Counted from the first letter of the stretch, positions 1 to 7,416 are shown. The stretch: 64,000 nucleotides of DNA from Microbacterium sp. SORGH_AS_0862 (GCF_030818795.1 NZ_JAUTAY010000001.1:3038001-3102000); one strand, 5' to 3'. Notes: generated by a model not told the origin, from the letters alone. Numbers and translations: made by a program.

Positions 1-305
1 GCACCGAAGCTGTTCTCGGCGTCGACCGTTCCGGTTACTGTCCACGTTCCTGATCCCGTGGCTTCGGAGTTGAACTTCGCCGTCGATGGCGCCTTTAGTT
101 GCGATTCGATCTGCGCCTCGCATTGTGCGATCGCCTCGAACTTGTTGTTCATCGTGTAGCCGTCGCCCCCTGAACCGATGCTCGCAAGACCCCAAATGAC
201 AGCGCTGAAGAGTGCGACGAGCCCCAGACATCCGAAACAGCCCCATGCCGCACTGTTCTGCTTCTTCTTTGGCGGCTTCCCCCCGAACACCCCCGGGCGA
301 TCCAT
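1..305 (-). CDS. Membrane-anchored protein of the mobile element (3' end cut by window edge)
   Basis: The reading frame starts at the ATG at 305-303 and stays open to the window edge, giving 101 visible residues. A Lys-rich N-terminus (PPKKKQ, residues 11-16) precedes one membrane segment at about residues 19-43. The part beyond it would be outside the cell and contains 'QCEAQIESQLKAPSTAKF' and 'WTVTGTVDAENSFG'. That arrangement resembles short single-pass proteins common in actinobacterial phages and plasmids, whose C-terminal half is a small beta-rich domain. No enzyme motif is visible. It lies downstream of the DprA/ComF pair on the same strand but 277 bp away, so co-transcription is uncertain. 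Confidence 0.6.
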   Translation of the reverse strand, partial: MDRPGVFGGKPPKKKQNSAAWGCFGCLGLVALFSAVIWGLASIGSGGDGYTMNNKFEAIAQCEAQIESQLKAPSTAKFNSEATGSGTWTVTGTVDAENSFG

Positions 306-582
306 GCTCGGGTGATAGACACTGCTCCCCATGCCGGTGACTCTAGCCCTCGACACCGCCGCCATCTACGCTGCAAGCCAGCTAGAGACGCAGGAGAAAC
401 ACCGCGGGTATGCTCAGCGCCATGAGTGCAAGACGCCGCATTCCGGGGGCGGCCACCGAGCTTGCGTTCGAGTCGCTCAGTCTTGCGATTCTGGGGCTGA
501 GTCGAGCCATCGCAGTCATCAGCTAGCGAATGTAGTCCGCAGCAGCGCAGGGTGTCCATGAATCATAGGCACGCGCCACGAA
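306..582. other. Intergenic stretch with a 20-bp-period direct repeat
   Basis: I see no convincing gene in these 277 bases; the open frames here have no ribosome site and no family-like sequence. Near the right end are two near-identical 18-bp copies, GAATCATAGGCACGCGCC at 560-577 and GAATCATGGGCACGCGCC at 580-597, differing at one base. The second copy runs into the end of the ComF-like gene. Their role is unknown. Confidence 0.6.
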
Positions 583-1359
583 TCATGGGCACGCGCCCCC
601 TGTCACCGGGCATCGTTCGCCGTCCCACGGCTGCCTCGGATGCTTCTGGAGCAGCTCGGCGGTGGGCGCCCATCCGAGATTGAGGACTCTTGCCACTACC
701 AGGATCGTCACGAATCTCGCGCCCGCATCTCGGACGACCGCGGCCACGCTCTGCGACTTTGCCCCTGTAGTGAATGTGTCGTCGAAGACGACGACATGTC
801 TGCCAGTCAGATCGACCGGCGGTCGTAGCTCAAGCGAACCGGTATCAATTACTCGCTCGCGGGCATTGGCTGTCCGCTCGATGCGCAGTTCGTTCCAGTG
901 CCGAGGCGCAAATCTCGCAAGCGCTGCAAGCGGGTGCCCGTCTGGTCGACTGCCTGGGATCCCCGAGGGGACCAACACAATATGGTCAACTGGCCCACCG
1001 ACCGCCTCCACACACTGCACGTGTCTGTAGAAGAAGTGCCACGTGAGTGCTGACAGTCGGTAGAGAGGCTCTGCCTGGACGTCCTTCGGCCAGCCGTCTT
1101 TGTAATTACGAATGTCCTGTCGAAACTGAGCGTTCACTTCACAGGCGTAACTGAGGGGGACAACGAGGTTCGCGACGCGCCACTCGCCGGCGACTCCTCG
1201 GAGTTCTCTGCAGCTGTTGCACACTGGGTTAGCTGGAAGATCGCGCGACCCAGTACAGACTACGCACGCATCCGGATGTCGGATTGGGTTGAAGGCAAGC
1301 TGCGGCAGGATGCGGTTTACGTGTTGCATCCGTCGCTCGTCCTGCCTTCGATCGCTCAT
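583..1359 (-). CDS. ComF-like phosphoribosyltransferase
   Basis: This 258-residue protein has a four-cysteine zinc motif near its N-terminus (Cys32, 35, 47, 50 in a CxxC-x11-CxxC pattern) and a type-I phosphoribosyltransferase PRPP loop, VVVFDDTFTTGA, at about residues 189-200. This is the ComF layout. ComF is best known from DNA uptake, but its substrate is not established. The ATG at 1359 overlaps the stop of the upstream dprA-like gene (ATGA), so the two are probably translationally coupled; an ATG at 1374 is a weaker alternative. It lies in phage-like DNA, away from any competence operon, and is probably accessory cargo. Confidence 0.8.
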   Translation of the reverse strand: MSDRRQDERRMQHVNRILPQLAFNPIRHPDACVVCTGSRDLPANPVCNSCRELRGVAGEWRVANLVVPLSYACEVNAQFRQDIRNYKDGWPKDVQAEPLYRLSALTWHFFYRHVQCVEAVGGPVDHIVLVPSGIPGSRPDGHPLAALARFAPRHWNELRIERTANARERVIDTGSLELRPPVDLTGRHVVVFDDTFTTGAKSQSVAAVVRDAGARFVTILVVARVLNLGWAPTAELLQKHPRQPWDGERCPVTGGACP

Positions 1360-2246
1360 GCCCGAGTAAGCCACCTGGCTGCGTGCTGGGCGCGGCTGAG
1401 GATCTCTCGAACCGCCTGCTGAGCCTCTGTGGCACTGTTGACGACGGTGACGTCGTAGCCGCCCCCTGCGTAGGTCGCACCCCAGGTGGTATCTCGGACG
1501 ACCTGGGAGGTGAGCACAAGCGGGCGCGCATGTTTAATGGCGGCATTTGCCTGGATTCGAGTACCAGACTTCTCGGACGCCTCAGCGATGACCGTGATCG
1601 AGCTGTACGCGCTCATGGTGATGTTTCGCTGCGGAAACGTCTGTCGATTCGGGCGTGCCTCAGGGCGGAACTGAGAGATCACAAGACCTGTCTCGGCAAT
1701 CTGGTCTTGAAGCGCTCGATGCTCTGAGGGGTAAACGTGGCGGAGCCCGTTCCCCAGAACGGCCACAGTGCGTCCACCCGCGGCAAGCGCCGCACGATGG
1801 GCAGAACCGTCCACGCCGCGAGCAAGCCCCGAAACTACCGTGATGGTGTCCTCCGAAAGAAGGCTGGCGAGCTCAGAAGCGAACTTCAGGCCGGTGTCCG
1901 AAACTTCTCGGCTCCCAACGATCGCCGCCGAGAGGCGGTCGCTGCGAACTTCTCCGCGCGCGTAGATCGCGAGCGGGTAGTCGAACACACTGCGCATCTG
2001 TGTCGGGTAGTTGTCGTCGAATGGGGTCAGGACGATAATTCCCTCCGCCTCCCACACCTCGAGCTCTCTCGCCGCAGCATCGAGCGCCTCAGTCACGTCG
2101 ACTTCGAGCAGCGTGCCCTCGGCCGGATGCTGGAGCACGTCCGAAGGTAGTTCACCCTCCGCAAACCGTCGGCGGAGATCCGCAGGTGATAGCCCCCGAC
2201 CAGTGGGCGGGTAGAGGAGAGCCAGCAGTGCGACGTTCTCGCGCAT
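1356..2246 (-). CDS. DprA/Smf-like Rossmann (SLOG) protein
   Basis: The 296-residue product has the DprA core: a GSR motif at residues 111-113, then SGLARGVDGSAHRAAL at 139-154 and a segment with FPQRN and SGTRIQA, matching the nucleotide- and ssDNA-binding fold of DprA. It is shorter than typical chromosomal actinobacterial DprA. The start at 2246 has AGGGGA at a good distance; an ATG two codons earlier would sit on top of that site. It follows the stop of the 246-residue gene by two bases and overlaps the ComF-like gene, forming one tight operon. Canonical DprA loads RecA on incoming DNA; in a mobile element the role could instead be DNA protection or defence. Confidence 0.85.
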   Translation of the reverse strand: MRENVALLALLYPPTGRGLSPADLRRRFAEGELPSDVLQHPAEGTLLEVDVTEALDAAARELEVWEAEGIIVLTPFDDNYPTQMRSVFDYPLAIYARGEVRSDRLSAAIVGSREVSDTGLKFASELASLLSEDTITVVSGLARGVDGSAHRAALAAGGRTVAVLGNGLRHVYPSEHRALQDQIAETGLVISQFRPEARPNRQTFPQRNITMSAYSSITVIAEASEKSGTRIQANAAIKHARPLVLTSQVVRDTTWGATYAGGGYDVTVVNSATEAQQAVREILSRAQHAARWLTRA

Positions 2247-2248
2247 GA

Positions 2249-2989
2249 TCATTCCCCTGACTCGCCGTTGGCCCGGCGCACATTGGTGGCTGGATGAGCA
2301 ACATTCGCACATACATACGACACGCTCTGTGTGCTCGCCGTAAGAACCACGTGAACCTGCGCCTGACCTTGTTCGATTGTATCCGCGCGACCCGCCGCCG
2401 CGCCGTTATCCGAGATCTCGGCGAGTGGAACGAGATCGCGGGTATGTCTCTCCGTCGCCCCGGCAACGTCGCTGATCTCGGTAAGTACGACGTCCGCGAC
2501 CGCGTCACCGAATCCGACCTCGAGGGTCATGGTCTCCATTGGCCGCGCCTTCGCTCGGGCGATACGCTCGCCCCAGCCGGCCGGGTCGGGTACATCGGAG
2601 GCCTCCTTGGGAGGGGGAGCGGCTTTCTCCGGAAGATCCCGCACGCTGCATTCTTCACTCGGCAGGGCGGTAGTGGCGGGGATCTGGATCAGTAAGCTGT
2701 CGGTCGTAATGCCGAGCGCCCAGCCCACTTGTGCCTCGGGGGATTCGGGGTGGGGTGGGTTCGCGCGCTGTGCTTCGCCGTAGAGGAAGCTGTCAGCGTC
2801 GATGACGATTCGGGTGGGTGTCGTCGGAGTCGTTTCCGTGCTGGTGTGGAGGTAGCTGCCCTCTCTGATCGCGAGATGCGCGTAGTCGACACCGAGCACC
2901 AGAACTTCGGAGTCCGGATCCGCGTCGGTGGCGAGTCGCGCTGTGACGGTGCGGGTGCCGAACAGGGCCTCGAGGTCGGTGATGTGCAT
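2249..2989 (-). CDS. Unknown 246-residue element protein upstream of dprA-like gene
   Basis: I do not recognise a family. The N-terminal half (ITDLEALFGTRTVTARLATDADPDSEVLVLGVDYAHLAIRE) looks like a compact mixed alpha/beta domain; the middle (about residues 110-145) is rich in Pro, Glu and Lys and probably disordered; the C-terminal part (about 150-235) has beta-like strands. No signal peptide or membrane segment is evident. Its stop is two bases before the dprA-like start, so it is co-transcribed with the dprA/comF-like pair and may be a partner. It follows the fibre-like gene by 12 bp, so it could equally belong to a phage structural or lysogeny set. Confidence 0.6.
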   Translation of the reverse strand: MHITDLEALFGTRTVTARLATDADPDSEVLVLGVDYAHLAIREGSYLHTSTETTPTTPTRIVIDADSFLYGEAQRANPPHPESPEAQVGWALGITTDSLLIQIPATTALPSEECSVRDLPEKAAPPPKEASDVPDPAGWGERIARAKARPMETMTLEVGFGDAVADVVLTEISDVAGATERHTRDLVPLAEISDNGAAAGRADTIEQGQAQVHVVLTASTQSVSYVCANVAHPATNVRRANGESGE

Positions 2990-3001
2990 GATGGTCTCCG
3001 T

Positions 3002-3583
3002 TCACCGGACGACGGACAGATAGCCCGCGCTGCTGATATGGACGTTTGGCTGGGCTCCCGCGGGCGCGTCGGGGAGCAAGAAGATGCGCACCCCGGAGCT
3101 CCCTGTTGCGATGGCCGCACCTGAGCCGGGATCGATTACAACTCCGTTGTCACCGCCACGGATCTCGGATGCACCTAGACCGATCGCTGCGATGCCCGCC
3201 GTGTTGGCCCCGAGTCGGATGGGCGTCGCGCCGGCGATCACGATCTCCCCGCCTTCGGAGACAGTGAAATTGCCGGTGAGCGTCGTGTTGCCGTCGATCC
3301 CGAAAGTGCCCGTGATCGTCGTGGGACCGGAGATCTCCGTGTTGCCCGACACGATCAGCGTTCCCGTGATCGTCAACTGCCCGTCCACGGTCTCTTCACC
3401 GGACACGATCAGCGTGCCCGACACTCGCGCGGAACCCTCCACGATCAGACCCTCAGCTGAGGCGACACGCAGCGCCCCACGCGTGATGGACGTGAACCCG
3501 ACCGGTGCGGTGGTCTCGAGCGTCTTGAGCCGGTCGAAGATCTCCCCGAAGACGTCCTCGTAGTCGCCAGGAACTCGTCTCAT
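3002..3583 (-). CDS. Beta-repeat fibre-like (tail-fibre-like) protein
   Basis: The 193-residue product has a short helical N-terminus (about residues 1-25, EDVFGEIFDRLKTLE), then a long run of short beta repeats between about 45 and 115, with units such as GTLIVSG, GQLTITG, GPTTITG and GNTTLTG. A Gly/Ala-rich region and a C-terminal 'NVHISSAGYLSVVR' follow. This is typical of trimeric phage tail fibres or spikes. No baseplate or tail-tube genes are nearby, so it is an orphan in this window. The start overlaps the stop of the upstream small gene by 4 bp. Confidence 0.65.
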   Translation of the reverse strand: MRRVPGDYEDVFGEIFDRLKTLETTAPVGFTSITRGALRVASAEGLIVEGSARVSGTLIVSGEETVDGQLTITGTLIVSGNTEISGPTTITGTFGIDGNTTLTGNFTVSEGGEIVIAGATPIRLGANTAGIAAIGLGASEIRGGDNGVVIDPGSGAAIATGSSGVRIFLLPDAPAGAQPNVHISSAGYLSVVR

Positions 3584-3801
3584 GGTCGTTCTCCGTTCTC
3601 GCTGCCCTGCAGCGCCGCGGCGAGGCGATGGCGTCCCTCGTAGAAGCGGGTCTCCAAACGAACGAGACCACGTCGCTGCAGGGAGTGCGCCGCACGGCGG
3701 CCGTTCGCTCCCGCGTCGCCGACCAGCACGATCGAACCTGCCGGATAAAGCGCGAGCTCATCCACGATCAGACGTTGAACGGCCCCCAGACCCCGGGACA
3801 T
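3580..3801 (-). CDS. Small winged-helix-like protein
   Basis: The ATG at 3801 gives 73 residues; longer upstream frames cross a probable terminator and are not used. The sequence 'GAVQRLIVDELALYPAGSIVLV' followed by 'RRAAHSLQRRGLVRLETRFYEGR' fits a small winged-helix domain in which a helix pair is followed by a basic wing. It overlaps the fibre-like gene by 4 bp and begins a transcription unit downstream of the hairpin at 3833-3867. It is probably a regulator, but the family is not identified. Confidence 0.5.
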   Translation of the reverse strand: MSRGLGAVQRLIVDELALYPAGSIVLVGDAGANGRRAAHSLQRRGLVRLETRFYEGRHRLAAALQGSENGERP

Positions 3802-3832
3802 GGCGCCTCCTAAGTGACGCAGGGCGGTGTGG

Positions 3833-3867
3833 AAAAAATGCCGGGGAGAGAAGACGGCTAGCCCCGG
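3833..3867 (-). terminator. Probable rho-independent terminator on the minus strand
   Basis: Read on the minus strand, CCGGGG (3867-3862) and CCCCGG (3846-3841) form a stem with a 15-base loop, followed two bases later by six T residues (3838-3833). It lies between the stop at 3933 and the start at 3801 and would separate the early-gene transcript from the fibre/dprA/comF transcript. Confidence 0.5.
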
Positions 3868-3932
3868 AGACCCGCTGAGCGGGCGGCAGGGGTGTCCCTC
3901 CCCACCCCTCTGGGCTGTAACCGTGATGCCGC

Positions 3933-4211
3933 TCATCGGAGCACCGCCGCGTTGCGTCGGGTTGGGCTCCAGTCGGGTTCCGTGCCGGCGATCATCGCCG
4001 TGTATGCCTCCTGGAAGTCGCCGCTGATGCTGACTTGGGTGGCGTCGGTGGCGATGATGACGGTGTCTGTCGTGATCGGGAAGACGTCGCCTTTCCGCAT
4101 CGCTTTACGCAGTCCTGCGACGAGCTTCTGTGCTTCGGCCTCGGAGAGCTCGAGCGTGTGTTCGTTGATCCGCAATGTGGCGTGGCTGTTGTCGGTGGGC
4201 ATGGGGCTCAC
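3933..4211 (-). CDS. Small unknown element protein
   Basis: The 92-residue product has an N-terminal segment 'ATLRINEHTLELSEAEAQKLVAGLRKAM' (strand, then helix) and a C-terminal segment with 'TTDTVIIATDATQVSISG' of beta character. It resembles small phage proteins but no family is recognised. The GTG at 4211 overlaps the upstream stop by 4 bp; an ATG at 4202 is an equally acceptable start. It is the last gene before the probable terminator at 3833-3867. Confidence 0.5.
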   Translation of the reverse strand: MSPMPTDNSHATLRINEHTLELSEAEAQKLVAGLRKAMRKGDVFPITTDTVIIATDATQVSISGDFQEAYTAMIAGTEPDWSPTRRNAAVLR

Positions 4212-4630
4212 CAGCTCGGTCCCGACCCGAAGATGGAACCGATCGCTCGGTGCTGCCGCTCCCGCGTGGGGCGGCGGGCGGCCGGTTTGGCAGAGCCGAA
4301 CAGCTCACTCATACGACGGGCCTGCATAACGAGCATCTCCTCGTCCTTGCCGGTGAGGAGGATGTCGCGGTCCTCGGGGGTGATGCCGAAGTCGTTCGCG
4401 ATGCGGATGCGTGCCGTCTCCAGCCGCTCAGCGTCCAGAAGGCTCTGCAGCTCTGCGATGCGCGCTTCAGCGTCGGATGCGGCCGTGCTCTCGAGAAGGT
4501 CGACGGTGTCCTCGGGCGTGTGGTCGGTTCGCGCTGCGACCGCCTTTGCCACGAGAGTCGGTGTCGGTCGATCCGCGTCTGAACTGTTGGTTTCGATGGT
4601 CACGGGCTGTCCTTGCGCGTCGGTGTTCAT
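4208..4630 (-). CDS. Scaffold-like coiled-coil protein
   Basis: The 140-residue acidic protein has a long helix around residues 50-75 (DAEARIAELQSLLDAERLE), then 'ANDFGITPEDRDILLTGKDEEML' and a basic C-terminal tail (about 115-135). This layout resembles small phage head-scaffolding proteins: an acidic N-terminus, a coiled coil and a basic tail that docks on capsid protein. No capsid gene is visible in the window, so the assignment rests on layout alone. It overlaps both neighbours by 4 bp. Confidence 0.5.
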   Translation of the reverse strand: MNTDAQGQPVTIETNSSDADRPTPTLVAKAVAARTDHTPEDTVDLLESTAASDAEARIAELQSLLDAERLETARIRIANDFGITPEDRDILLTGKDEEMLVMQARRMSELFGSAKPAARRPTRERQHRAIGSIFGSGPSW

Positions 4631-5166
4631 GGCTGAAGGGTGAGGTAGCGCATCGTTCGCTCGAGGCTGGCTTCGCTGAACTCGTTGAGCTGCTTGAGTT
4701 CTTGGACGACGACGCGAAGTTCGGGCTTCGCTGCGGTGAACGTGTCGATGACAGAGCCCCAGTGGTTGGTGAGTGCCTTGTCGAAGATGGCGTGTGCGAG
4801 AACCATGTCGCTTTGGCGAAGCGCACGTTCCAATACGCTCACGGCTTCGTCGGCCTTCAGGCGCGCGGCGCGATCTTGGGCGTCGCGGTACGAGATGATC
4901 TCCGATGCGGCGGGGCGCCCTGGCGCCTCGATCTGAGCTTTGCGTCGTGAGATCGCGGCGTCGACGAGTCGCTGTTCCTCCGCGCGGAGCTTGCTGAGCG
5001 CTGCCTTGGTCGCTTCGAACTCCTGGGTTTTGAGGTCGCGCTTGCCCGAGTCGCTTAGTGACGTGTCGGCGTCGATCTCGCGGAGGGCTCGGGCATAGCC
5101 TTCCTGGTGGTTCTTGGCCTGGTCGCGGAGATCCTCGATCTCGCTCTCGATTGTTTCGAGTCCCAT
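4627..5166 (-). CDS. Coiled-coil element protein of unknown function
   Basis: The 179-residue product is almost entirely helical. Residues 1-80 are rich in Glu, Lys, Arg, Ala and Leu with heptad-like spacing, followed by 'AASEIISYRDAQDRAARLKADEAVSVLERALRQSD' in pieces and a C-terminal helix. No catalytic motif is seen. It lies between the HTH gene at 5183 and the scaffold-like gene, with 16 bp and a 4-bp overlap respectively. A structural or replication-accessory role is possible but not shown. Confidence 0.55.
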   Translation of the reverse strand: MGLETIESEIEDLRDQAKNHQEGYARALREIDADTSLSDSGKRDLKTQEFEATKAALSKLRAEEQRLVDAAISRRKAQIEAPGRPAASEIISYRDAQDRAARLKADEAVSVLERALRQSDMVLAHAIFDKALTNHWGSVIDTFTAAKPELRVVVQELKQLNEFSEASLERTMRYLTLQP

Positions 5167-5182
5167 GTGGGTCTCCCTTCTT

Positions 5183-5557
5183 CTAGTTGCGGGCGATGTA
5201 TGTCATGGCTTCTTCGGCGGGAACGAGCCACGCTCCGCCGGCCTTGGTGGCAGGAAGTGTGTTGCTCTCGATGTCGAGTCGCACTGTGCGTTCCGCTCTC
5301 CCGGTGGCCTTGGCGAGTTGCTTGACCGTCCAGTGACTACGTTCCTCCGATGCCGCAGATTGCCGCGGCTCGTTGCCGGCTCCGGCAGTGCGCAGTTCGA
5401 GCAGTCCGACTTCGTAGATCTGCACGAGCAGGTGGTACAGACGCGAGTCGCCGGAGCGGTGTTTAAGGCGAAGCTCGTTCAGGCGTGCTGCTTGCCAGAG
5501 CATTCGTGCGTCGCCGGCCGTGAGCACGATCACGGGTTCTCTGGGGATATAGGTCAT
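5183..5557 (-). CDS. HTH protein, excisionase-like C-terminus
   Basis: In this 124-residue protein the last 50 residues form a MerR/excisionase-type DNA-binding helix-turn-helix: 'WTVKQLAKATGRAERTVR' followed by a short wing ending in 'AWLVPAEEAMTYI'. The N-terminal part (1-70) is helical, with no recognised domain. A role as recombination directionality factor or early regulator is plausible because the element encodes a serine integrase, but there is no direct proof. The start overlaps the stop of the 53-residue gene by 4 bp. Confidence 0.6.
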   Translation of the reverse strand: MTYIPREPVIVLTAGDARMLWQAARLNELRLKHRSGDSRLYHLLVQIYEVGLLELRTAGAGNEPRQSAASEERSHWTVKQLAKATGRAERTVRLDIESNTLPATKAGGAWLVPAEEAMTYIARN

Positions 5558-5715
5558 CGTTCGAGCCCCCTGCGTGGCTCCGTGATGTCCACGGGTCGAT
5601 CTGTGCGGAGAGAGTCGTAGTAGTCCCTGCAGAGTTCAGCGAACCGCTGCGGGTTATCCCACGCGTCGACCATGTCTGCGACGTTGTGGGGCTTGGGAGC
5701 TGGGCGCTTCTCCAT
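5554..5715 (-). CDS. 53-residue element protein
   Basis: The small frame begins at the ATG at 5715, which overlaps the stop of the replication-type gene, and ends with a 4-bp overlap on the next start. The product is hydrophilic with a central 'NPQRFAELCRDYYDSLRTDRP' helix. Two-sided overlap in a tight operon is the main reason to accept it. No family is recognised. Confidence 0.5.
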   Translation of the reverse strand: MEKRPAPKPHNVADMVDAWDNPQRFAELCRDYYDSLRTDRPVDITEPRRGLER

Positions 5716-6584
5716 CAGAACGGCCTTCCGTCCTCGAAGATCTCGCCGCGAGCGCGGTACTCGCACCGTGTGCATGTTCCGTCGGGCAGCAGGCGATGTG
5801 TGCCGACCTCGCAGTGGCCGGCGGTCTTCGCAGCCGCGTCCAGCGCGTCCATGTTCGCCATGAGCGCGACGACCGCACGGCCGGCAGCGACAGTTCGTTG
5901 GGCGCGATGCATCGGTGTGAGCCGGGATGCGGGGAGATCGTCGGTCCATCGCTCTCCGTTCAGCCAGGAGCTGAGGTGTGGGACGAACTGTGCGTCTGTG
6001 GCCGTGCGTGCGTAGGCGATGCCGAAGCGCGTGACGTCGGCTTCAAGATCCGCCAGGGGTCGGCTCTTGGCCGCTCTGGTGAAAGCAGCGAACGCAGCCT
6101 TCCGCTGTACCTTCCTTGGCCAGTGCTTCCATGCTCGATCGAATGCATCCGCACAAGAGACTGAGTGATCTTCTGAGTGATCTATCTGAGTGATCTCTTC
6201 TGCACCGTCACTCTGACGGTTAGGTTGCGGCGCTGTGACGGTTAGGTCGGTGCTGTCGTCCTTGTAGGAGCTCTGCCTAGTAGGCGCTGTGCCTTCTAGG
6301 TGCTGTGACGTGTAGGCGCGGTTCACGACGATGAGATCCGATGTCCGGTAGCCGCCTTGGCCGGCACGACGACGTCGCTCGATGACCCCGAGCTCCTCGA
6401 GTCCGGACAACGCGCGCATGACCGTCGATACGGATGCGCCGATCATCGATGCGATGGTCTGCTGGCCTACAAAGGTCTCGTGGGTCTTGTCATCAGTGCG
6501 GTGACACACGGCCGCGAGGACTACCTTCTGCATCTGCGGAATGCCCTCGATCGAGTAGGCGAAGTCAGCGTCCTTGAAGCCCAC
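5715..6584 (-). CDS. HTH replication-initiation-type protein
   Basis: From the GTG at 6584 (GGGAGG eight bases upstream) the product has 289 residues. A winged-helix domain occupies about residues 20-85 ('TIASMIGASVSTVMRALSGLEELGVIERRR'), as in phage and plasmid replication proteins of the RepA/DnaD-like type. A polar linker follows, then a helical region (about 150-215) with 'AFDRAWKHWPRKVQRKAAFAAF' and 'FVPHLSSWLNGERW', and a C-terminal four-residue metal-like cluster (C, H, C and C in HCEVGTH and CTRCEY). The longer frame from 6629 lacks a ribosome site. It probably recruits host replication proteins to the element. Confidence 0.7.
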   Translation of the reverse strand: MGFKDADFAYSIEGIPQMQKVVLAAVCHRTDDKTHETFVGQQTIASMIGASVSTVMRALSGLEELGVIERRRRAGQGGYRTSDLIVVNRAYTSQHLEGTAPTRQSSYKDDSTDLTVTAPQPNRQSDGAEEITQIDHSEDHSVSCADAFDRAWKHWPRKVQRKAAFAAFTRAAKSRPLADLEADVTRFGIAYARTATDAQFVPHLSSWLNGERWTDDLPASRLTPMHRAQRTVAAGRAVVALMANMDALDAAAKTAGHCEVGTHRLLPDGTCTRCEYRARGEIFEDGRPF

Positions 6585-6689
6585 GCCAATCACCTCCCGC
6601 GGGGGTGAGAACGATAGAATTGGTGTCAAGAACCCGCCTGCCAGCAGAGTTCGTGAGAGCCGCCCCCAGGGGGCGGTTTTCTGTTTCGG

Positions 6690-6896
6690 TCACTGAGTCG
6701 CACCTCCGGCGAGGAGCGCGATCAGTCGTTCATGCTGTTGGGCCGTCAGCGGTGGCGCGGCAGCGACCGTCTTTTGGATGTAGGACTCGAGCTTGGCAGC
6801 GGCGAGATCGCGCGCAGCCGTGGCGATTCGTTCCTCGTCGCCGATCTTGACGGCGTGGCCGAGGCGACCGCGGGCGGAAACAACGGGGCTAGACAA
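6690..6896 (-). CDS. Small conserved element protein (TTG start)
   Basis: The 68-residue product contains 'RGRLGHAVKIGDEERIATAA', then 'AAKLESYIQKTVAAAPPLTAQQ' and a short C-terminal helix. This layout is common among tiny proteins next to replication genes in actinobacterial integrated elements and prophages. The start is a TTG at 6896 preceded by GGGAGG at 6908-6903. That ribosome site lies in the 3' arm of an inverted repeat (6901-6940), which could control translation. The function is unknown. Confidence 0.65.
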   Translation of the reverse strand: MSSPVVSARGRLGHAVKIGDEERIATAARDLAAAKLESYIQKTVAAAPPLTAQQHERLIALLAGGATQ

Positions 6897-6900
6897 AGGA

Positions 6901-6940
6901 AGCCTCCCGGGCAGGGGAAGTATCCCTCTGCTGGGAGGCT
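6901..6940 (-). promoter_or_regulatory. Inverted repeat covering the ribosome site of the small gene
   Basis: On the minus strand AGCCTCCC (6940-6933) can pair with GGGAGGCT (6908-6901) across a 24-base loop. The second arm contains the Shine-Dalgarno sequence of the TTG-started gene at 6896. It may be a translational switch, or a terminator for the gene ending at 6983, since TTCCTTTG follows. Confidence 0.45.
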
Positions 6941-6982
6941 CAATCTGCTGGGATGACCGGCCAGCTCCGGGTCTTGCGACAG

Positions 6983-7393
6983 TTACAGCTTAACGCGCAA
7001 CTCGGACATCCGGAGGGTATGTATGTCAGCGCGTCGGGCTTCGTCGAGCAACGCCTCAAGTTTGCGCCAGCGTGCTGTGATCCTCTGCCGGCAGGACGGG
7101 TACGCGCAGGCGATCGCATACCTGAAGTCACTCACCGCCGGATTGGCGGGTGATTGGATCTCCGCTGCATCGGCGAACGCGATGTCCTGTCGGTGCATTG
7201 CGGATCGGCGTGCTCGCTTTGCCGTCGGCGACTCTAGGACAGAAGCGTCCGAGTGGGCGGCGGAAATTGCCCAGTGTGGGCTGTCCTCGCCGTCGACACC
7301 ACCGACGAGAGTGGCCAGCGCGACGACGGGCGATCTCAGCGTGCCGTGCGTCGTGATGTGTTGACAGCGGATCTTGATCCGATAAGTATCCAT
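6983..7393 (-). CDS. Unknown element protein, 136 residues
   Basis: The ATG at 7393 follows GGAGAG at a suitable distance. The N-terminal half is beta-like ('YRIKIRCQHITTHGT'), the C-terminal half helical and basic, with 'CAYPSCRQRITARWRKLEALLDEARR'. A Cys/His-rich patch suggests a possible metal site, but no family is recognised. It stands alone between the tRNA and the small TTG-started gene. Confidence 0.55.
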   Translation of the reverse strand: MDTYRIKIRCQHITTHGTLRSPVVALATLVGGVDGEDSPHWAISAAHSDASVLESPTAKRARRSAMHRQDIAFADAAEIQSPANPAVSDFRYAIACAYPSCRQRITARWRKLEALLDEARRADIHTLRMSELRVKL

Positions 7394-7416
7394 TGGTTCT
7401 CTCCATCTCAACTATG

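Noticed and set aside
149..559. Minus-strand ORF of 136 codons
   Set aside because: It overlaps the better-supported membrane-protein frame (start at 305), has biased Arg/Ser-rich composition and has no ribosome site.
331..561. Plus-strand ORF of 76 codons in the gap after the membrane-protein gene
   Set aside because: It has no ribosome site, no protein-like pattern and runs against the direction of all element genes.
3082..3560. Plus-strand frame antisense to the fibre-like gene with repeat-like sequence
   Set aside because: The repeated pattern is the complement of the beta repeats of the minus-strand gene, which has the proper start overlap and operon context.
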